From positions 6,669,501 to 6,733,500 of the forward strand of contig NC_053411.1 of NCBI RefSeq assembly GCF_016859285.1: a stretch of 64,000 bases of DNA, in the 5' to 3' direction. Shown here piece by piece: positions 57,859 through 64,000 of the stretch (positions within the stretch are counted from its first letter, which is position 1; every line of letters starts with the position of its first letter). Under the pieces are notes generated by a model that saw nothing but the letters and a program-made list of their open reading frames with translations, ran no database searches and had not been told where the DNA came from. The position numbers and the translations under genes were made by a program. The DNA comes from Xiphias gladius. Its lineage: Eukaryota; Chordata; Actinopteri; Istiophoriformes; Xiphiidae.

Positions 57859-58139
57859 AGCTGACCTAAAGGTTTGGCCAAGAAAATCAGAAAATAAACA
57901 AATTGATCACTTGATGTGGTGGTGGATTGGTTGGTTTTGAAGGTAAGAATACAACATGTTAGCATACATGTCGACTTTACTAAGTAAAATGTTGAATTAG
58001 TTTAGCTAGCTGGCAATCAAGACAATTCAGACACAGTTTATCCTGAACCTGTACTGCTGTAATATCACCTGTCAGAGTTTGTGAAGCTCTCTCTCTCTCT
58101 CTTTCTCTCTGTATCTCTCTCGCTCGCTATCAAAATTAC

Positions 58140-58560
58140 CGTAATGTCTATAGAGAATGGCGCGCGTGAATTTGCTGTGCTGTCCAGCAGGGTAACTTCA
58201 CCCACCAACAGGACGTCAACAGTTAAAACCATGTCAATCAAAATCTTGACTCGCCTCGCGATTCGCTGGACAAGGCCAATTCCCGCCTTCCGGCCGCTTG
58301 GGCTTCTTTGATTAGCCAGGTCTTCTTCCAATCAGCGGCGTCAGAGCAAGTGTCACTATGGTGACGGCGAAAACCGCCCAAACTGTCACATGACTGTCAG
58401 CTGACCATGTGTGGCAAGAACGAGTAGTTGCATACATTCATCTTTACACAACAGTTAAAGTTACTTCAGGTTTCGTTTAGTTTTGTTTTAAACTCATGAC
58501 GTTACCTTTCATTAACAGTTGTTTTCTTTATGTGTGTGAATAGGCGACAGGTCGTTGCGG
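58140..58560. promoter_or_regulatory. Probable shared promoter of majin and the aldo-keto reductase gene
   Basis: A CpG-richer block between two divergent genes whose start codons are about 740 bases apart. It holds CCAAT motifs at 58276-58280 and 58328-58336 (CCAATCAGC), a palindromic GTCACTATGGTGAC at 58352-58365 resembling an RFX X-box, and a GTCACATGAC E-box palindrome at 58385-58394. No TATA box was seen. Transcription starts are inferred from position only. Confidence 0.55.
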
Positions 58561-58596
58561 TTTTATGCACCTCTCCTTGAGAAGAATTCAACTCAA

Positions 58597-58608
58597 ATGA
58601 CCCAACAG
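58597..58608 (+). CDS. Possible N-terminal extension exon of the aldo-keto reductase (start alternative)
   Basis: ATGACCCAACAG|GTGAGG: the ATG runs in frame across the splice to 59021 and into the main protein, with an in-frame TGA further upstream. Otherwise this is simply the end of a 5' untranslated exon. Neither Met has a strong start context. A separate short upstream frame opens at 58565. Confidence 0.45.
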
Positions 58609-60894
58609 GTGAGGTTAATGTCTTTATTTTTAACGATAGCATCCTTATTTAATTGTGCGTCTTCGTGAACACATTTTAATCTACTCACAGCTGTGCCATT
58701 CCAAGGTTCATTGCATGATTGTTGGTTCTCATCTATTGCGACGTGTACATTTTCGAAAACAGCAGCATTGTAACAATGTTTATACGACATCGTGACGTTA
58801 GGACGTTTCAACGCAGCAACATATTGAAGTCATTTATCGAGTACGATCCAAAGTTCTAAAACTGCGTCGCTGTAGGTTGTAATGTTCTAAAACTGAACTG
58901 TTGTAACAATTTTTGTGCTTCATTGTGACGGCCAACGTTCTACAATGTAACACGGTACTGTACAAGAAAACCTCTCATTTGTTTTTCACTCAACTCTCTC
59001 TCTCTCTCCCTCTTTAACAGGGTTGGATAGCCCAAAGAGTTCAAACAGGGTACAAAGAAAATAGGCGCCTTTCAGACCAGATGTCCTCCTCATCCGCCGC
59101 CATCTCTTCTGTCCCTCTAAATACGGGGGTTCAAATGCCCCTTCTGGGTTTGGGGACATACAAGTTGTGGGGTCCCGAGGACGTCTACCGGGCTGTGGAT
59201 GCTGCCTTGGCTGCTGGGTACCGTGCCTTTGACAGTGCAGCCGTTTACAAGAATGAAGCTGACTTGGGTCGAGCACTGAGGGAGCTCCTGCCCAAATATG
59301 GATTGACGAGAGAGGATGTTTTCATAACCAGGTTATGTATATGGGCTTATATGCCTGCCGACACTTATGTCAGTAAATAAGAGACCTTTGGGGTATTACA
59401 GTACATAAGGCAGAATCTTTTCTTCCGGCACCTTTATGAATATGCATGTCATCTTGAATAAAGCTGGAAGATAAACATATCGATGGAATAATTATTTTTC
59501 GATGTGACACTAAATATCCCCTTTCGCAATATTGTAATGTACTTAAAATGTTTTCTTAATCTGACTGTTCTAGCTGAGTAAAATGAACAATGTATACCTC
59601 CAAGGGCTTGGGTGTCATACCCACATCACATGACCCCCCCCCCTAGAGATCAGATGGAGGCGCTGAAGCTCATGTTTCACACGCACAGTGCACATGCAAA
59701 TTCTTCCCCACGACAGTCTTACTTTGTTTTCTTTCTTTCTCAATGCAGTAAGCTGGGCCCGAAGGATCAGGGTGAGAAAGCCATGGAAGGAGCCCTCCGC
59801 AGCCTGTCGCAGCTGGACTTGGATTACATTGACCTCTACCTGATCCACTGGCCTGGCACACAGGGTCTGGTAGTGACTGATCAACGCAACTCGGGTAAAG
59901 AGTTCAGATGAAGTCAAGTTTTCCTTTGTGTACCAAAAATATCATCGGAAATGTAACTGTGCATGCATGGACTGTATGTACATTTATTTTAAAAAGAAAA
60001 GTATAGCATTTGAAGTAAATCTTTTGGCCAGGTGTTTTATAAATAAATGCTCCACTAATTAAGAGGTAAGATTCATGCTGCCTTCTCACATTCCTCCTCT
60101 ACAATGTAGTTGTATTTGAGTAGCCGCGATGATGAAGCTGTAATTAATATTTGATTCCAGGCAACCGAGCTCAGAGTTGGGCCACCCTGGAGGAACTGCA
60201 TGCCCAGGGGAAGCTGAAGGCCATAGGAGTGTCAAACTACACACCAGCACACATGAGAGAACTGATACAGAGCTGCAAAATCCCTCCTGCAGTGCTACAG
60301 GTATAATGCAGGAGAGTGAAAGAGGCTTAGATAATATATGATTTATAAAATTGTAAACAAATGCAAAAAAAATAAATAGTTTTGTGCACTCAGTTCTAAA
60401 TAATAAAGCCAATGCAGAGGGTGTGTATGTTTTTATTCTTCAGGTAGAGTTTCATCCACGGCTGTGCCAGACTGAGCTGAGGAAGGTGTGTGAGGAGTAT
60501 GGAGTGTGTTTCCAAGCCTACTCCTCTTTAGGGAAAGGAGAGCTGCTCACTGATACCACGGTTACAGAAGTGGCAAAGAACTGTGGACGCACACCTGCAC
60601 AGGTAAACACCTACTACACCCCTTTTTGGGCCAACCTCACTAACTCATTGTTCAATAAATACACATTTTTGCACAGGCACTTGGAAAACATTTAAATGTT
60701 TTGCTCACCTCCAGGTCCTGTTGTGCTGGGCGATGCAGCAGGGTGTCCCAGTGCTCCCCAAGTCCTCGAATCCGGACAGAATAAAGGAGAACGCCAGGCT
60801 TTTTGACTTCACACTGAGTGACACAGACATGGCCAGATTGTCAGCTTTAGACTGTGAGCATAAGTACTGCTGGGATCCTTCAGAAGTGGCTTGA
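58597..60894 (+). CDS. Aldo-keto reductase family protein, six exons
   Basis: A cytosolic-type NADPH-dependent reductase of carbonyl compounds by family. The substrate cannot be told; it resembles fish proteins annotated as glyoxal reductase-like or YtbE-like. Coding exons are 59021-59331 (Met at 59081), 59749-59894, 60161-60300, 60444-60602 and 60715-60894, all phase-consistent. From 59081 the protein has 291 residues; typical members have 280-320. The catalytic tetrad is complete: Asp51 and Tyr56 in AFDSAAVYKNEA, Lys85 in TSKLGP and His117 in YLIHWPG. The NADPH-phosphate loop LPKSSNPDRIKEN lies at 246-258. The upstream exon ending at 58608 carries an in-frame ATG at 58597 that would add 24 residues. 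An AATAAA lies at 61153. It is head to head with majin. Confidence 0.92.
58609..59020 (+). other. Aldo-keto reductase intron 1
   Basis: A 412-bp intron from CAACAG|GTGAGG to a CT-rich tract ending TTTAACAG. Nothing else was seen. Confidence 0.75.
59021..59331 (+). CDS. Aldo-keto reductase exon with main start
   Basis: Acceptor TTTAACAG, donor ACCAG|GTTATG. From Met 59081 it encodes MSSSSAAISS, then QMPLLGLGTYKLWGPEDVYR and the Asp/Tyr active-site segment AFDSAAVYKNEADLG. The 60 bases before that Met are open in the same frame. Confidence 0.92.
59332..59748 (+). other. Aldo-keto reductase intron 2
   Basis: A 417-bp intron. Nothing else was recognised. Confidence 0.85.
59749..59894 (+). CDS. 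Aldo-keto reductase exon
   Basis: Acceptor CAATGCAG, donor CTCGG|GTAAAG. It begins with the split Ser codon and Lys85 (KLGPKDQGEKAMEGALRSLS) and contains LDYIDLYLIHWPG with the catalytic His. Confidence 0.94.
60161..60300 (+). CDS. Aldo-keto reductase exon
   Basis: Acceptor GATTCCAG, donor CTACAG|GTATAA. It encodes NRAQSWATLEELHAQGKLKA through IGVSNYTPAHMRELI, a family signature, to PPAVLQ. Confidence 0.94.
60444..60602 (+). CDS. Aldo-keto reductase exon
   Basis: Acceptor TTCTTCAG, donor GCACAG|GTAAAC. It encodes VEFHPRLCQTELRKVCEEYG and FQAYSSLGKGELL to CGRTPAQ. Confidence 0.94.
60715..60894 (+). CDS. Aldo-keto reductase last exon
   Basis: Acceptor ACCTCCAG. It encodes VLLCWAMQQGVPVLPKSSNP and the C-terminal end CWDPSEVA, then TGA at 60892-60894. 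Confidence 0.94.
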   Translation, partial: VLLCWAMQQGVPVLPKSSNPDRIKENARLFDFTLSDTDMARLSALDCEHKYCWDPSEVA

Positions 60895-63800
60895 TAGACC
60901 ACTAGTTCCCTTCCATGGTGACTTTTTACTGCTGCTGTACTTCAGTTCTGACTGGCAGTCATGCAGTGGTGGAAAACCACTGCAGACAAAGTGGGAAATG
61001 GGAGTTTTGATACATGGAGATCAGTTAACTCAGTTTTTCTGGGTTTCCAGCAGATCTCACATACCAAATACACTTGGTTAATGTATTGAGGATTGAGGCA
61101 GGTGTATGTACTGAGATATCTGAAAGTTCAACTAACATTTTGAACATTGGCCAATAAATTGCCTTGTTTACTGTGGCCCATATGGCATGAAACACTGAGA
61201 ACCTTTCCAGGCAGTACCTATAGGTTTGTTGCTTAATAACCAAATAATATTTTTCTGTTTAAAAATCTGTCAGTGCCCCATCATGTTAAGACTAGTTTCA
61301 TATTCTTCATAGTGTGTTGCTTCAGGCTATTATTATGCACAATATGTTTTTATGGCTTTTTTTATCCTGGCTTTTCCATTTGAAAAATGCTTCCTCTGCA
61401 CTGGAGAATTTAAAAGAACTACACAGGAGATTTCCTTTAAAACCACTCTTAAAATGATTTATTCGGGACAGCATATACCAGAAGTTTGACAGCTGTAGAG
61501 AAAATACATTTACAAAAGTCATTAAAAAAAATGAAAAAGAATCCAACAAAAAAGAAAATATTAAAATTCAATTTTCTCCACACACATCTCCAGATTCAAG
61601 TAATACTAAGGATGGTTGAAAAACTCCAGGTGCCCAGGCAGGTTTTCCTTTGGGGTGTGTTCACGGTCACAAAAGTTTAAAGTCAAAATCATTACTGGTC
61701 ACATGACTTCTGCTGAAAAGCAAGCAGAAAGCAAGCAGAAATCGGTTTTAGCTGTTTTAACGTTTTTCTGGAGTTGCAGTTGTGACAGTAAACACACCTC
61801 CACATTGTTGTGCTTTTTCTTGAGCGTAATCTGCGACAGCAAGCTGTACAGTTTAAGGCGGTAACAGGGTAAACAGACAGGGCTGACTATGCGGTGTCAC
61901 ATCACGGGTTACAGCATGTTCAAGGCAGGTCATAACAGTATTACACTCTTTTAAATTCCTGCTGAACTTTGTTTCAAGAGAGAGTAAAGCATTCATGTCT
62001 GATCCCAAGCTCACAACACCATGCACATATTCTCTGCCAGCTGACTCTACTGTACTTGTGTCAAAGTATGGGTGGATCTAGTAGGAGTGACATGTTAAAA
62101 TGTAAAGCAATATTATTTGTTATGACAGCACAATTACTTAAAAACTCATTCCTGATTTCCCTGTTTATCTGATATAAAGCAGTGGAGTCTCTCTTGAGCA
62201 TTATGTAGTTAACATTTATCAACATAGTCTAACTTTATTAATCATGTTGGGAGCTTTATACCAGATTCTAATTCATTGCCAAAATATTGCGGTCAATTCA
62301 TCATATGTTACGAAACACATGGTAGACTTGGAGGAATCTTAGAAAAGAGTGGTTTCATTAAGATTGTCTGGAATTCTCTGATTAAAAATTGTCCTTCACC
62401 AAGTTTAGCAAAAGCTATAAAAAAGATGGAATAAAGTTTAGTTTGATGACAATACAAATGCAGCCCTCGACCTGCACACCCGGGCACTTCACAACTCATC
62501 CCTCCAAGTCAAGAGGAAGAGAATAAGACACAAGTAGAACAAACCTATTAGCATTTTCAATAATCACATATTGATAAACATATCACAAATAGCCCAATCA
62601 TATTTACCAAACTGTGTAGAAGTGCTGATCTTAGTTTATAATGATGAATATGAATAATAATAACTTCCATAAAGGTCACATTGTGCGTAGTATGTGCCAA
62701 GCAATCTTCAAAAGGTTGAATATAACACAAATAGCAAATCTAGCGTTAGATCAGCACTCCTAGACCTACTTGATAGATTAAGATCCCATTTTATTCACAC
62801 CTCAATGCAGATCAAAGTGAAAAACACATTTAAACAAATGCATATATAAACTTGACAGGACTGGAAACTGATTTCCCCAAACAATCTCTGCAAGTTGTCT
62901 GGAAAAATCAAGCTTAATCCCTTTTAGTAGTTTACACCTGTGTTTAAATGGGACTAGATCCTAATTCCATCGTCTGTATGCACTGGGTGCTGAGTAAATG
63001 GGGCCAAAGGCTAGTTTGTTAGGCTCCTTGTACAGCATTTGGTCCATCCCCGCCCATATCTTTAAATATGCACATAACATATATCAGAACAGCCATGGAT
63101 TGTACAGTGCCTATTGCTAGATTGGCCACTTGTTAAATAGCATGGTAACCTTGTAAAATAGGAACTCGTAAAATTAAATTCTGGCTAAACCATGTTGCTT
63201 ATAACCCCCCTCCAATGCCATTTGATAAAATATTAATGACATATTTACACATAAAAATTACAAAGTCTGTTTTATTTTTTGCTCATCCAAAGCTTTAAAA
63301 AGATAGATTCATATTGGTTTGTGCTTTTTTTATATGTATGTTTAATGTCATTTTCTTCAGATATAATCTAACCCTGATGTTGTACAAAAGATATTATTTC
63401 TGCATCGTCGGAGATTGTCCTTGTACAAGATTGTTCTTTTGATAAATTGGAGATATAAAGCAGTTTGTGATAGTTGAGTACAGTGGTTTAAATGGTACTG
63501 GCTTATAGGTAGCAGAACAGGAAGCTGGATAAAGGCCCCAAGTTGAACACTTCAAAAAAAATCCTTCCTTTTTAATACTCTCTCCTCTTTTGCCTGAAGA
63601 TTATTTTGGCACACAGTACAGTGATCTCCATGAGCTTATGCGACTCAGGCACAAACATTTGGAGCAAAACAAGCATTAGTAACACACTGACATCTGTGTT
63701 TTTCTCAAGAAAATGATGAAGGAAGGAAAGAAGTTCTAACAGCATTCAAGGTGGCCTCAAATAGTCAGGTGTTTTTTTTTAGTTCATTTGCAGTATCTCT

Positions 63801-64000
63801 CCATCTACATTATATTGCATTGTGTTGATGTGAGAGACAACTGAAATGGTAAGCATCTGTTAACTAGGTGATCACCTTTCAAATCCCCTTTTTATTATAG
63901 TCTGTCATTGTGTTTTAAAGAGACCTTCTCTCCTCTCTTGGCCCATCCTTTTATCCATTGTATGGGTTTCAGATTCGGCCAACGTCTGTCCTCACACTTG
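60895..64000. other. 3' untranslated region then unassigned DNA
   Basis: After the reductase 3' end, about 2.8 kb shows no splice-bounded open segment with recognisable protein similarity on either strand. Several TTTATT strings could be minus-strand polyadenylation signals, so part may be the 3' untranslated region of a gene beyond the right edge; that is a guess. Confidence 0.5.
61153..61158 (+). terminator. Possible polyadenylation signal of the aldo-keto reductase gene
   Basis: AATAAA about 260 bases after the stop codon, the first one downstream. Confidence 0.55.

Noticed and set aside
58065..58331. Open frame of 88 codons on the minus strand in the shared promoter
   Set aside because: No homology; it coincides with CpG-rich promoter DNA and a CT-repeat.

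Overview
The window is nuclear DNA from a teleost fish, probably a percomorph. Genes are split into short exons with GT-AG introns. The non-coding DNA is AT-rich and full of long (CA)n/(GT)n tracts, and it carries several short inverted-repeat elements of types common in fish genomes. Five protein-coding genes can be rebuilt exon by exon, and the reading phase holds at every junction.

Layout. 1-10998: non-coding, most simply the intron before the first visible ppp2r5b exon. 10999-28304 (+): twelve coding exons of ppp2r5b, a B56-type regulatory subunit of protein phosphatase 2A, missing only its N-terminus. 28305-35632: non-coding DNA with two inverted-repeat elements. 35633-37509 (+): gphb5, the beta subunit of the hormone thyrostimulin, in two coding exons. 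39819-40663 (-): gpha2, the thyrostimulin alpha subunit, in three coding exons, with a likely 5' untranslated exon near 42.9 kb. 48273-57858 (-): majin, a meiotic telomere-attachment protein, in nine coding exons. 57859-58608: a GC-richer block that looks like a shared promoter. 58597-60894 (+): an aldo-keto reductase gene. 60895-64000: no gene recognised.

How the genes relate. gphb5 and gpha2 encode the two chains of one heterodimeric hormone and lie tail to tail about 2.3 kb apart, beside a PP2A B56 gene. In human, as I recall, GPHA2 lies beside PPP2R5B and near MAJIN on chromosome 11, while GPHB5 lies near PPP2R5E on chromosome 14. The window therefore looks like the unsplit ancestral thyrostimulin locus. 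majin and the reductase start head to head. The most notable small-scale features are complementary AC and GT tracts at the two ends of the gphb5 intron, a perfect 30-bp palindrome in majin intron 1, a GC-AG intron in majin, and a possible N-terminal extension of the reductase made by splicing.

Limits: all exon calls come from reading conserved protein sequence and splice sites by eye. Untranslated ends, promoters and repeat boundaries are much less certain.
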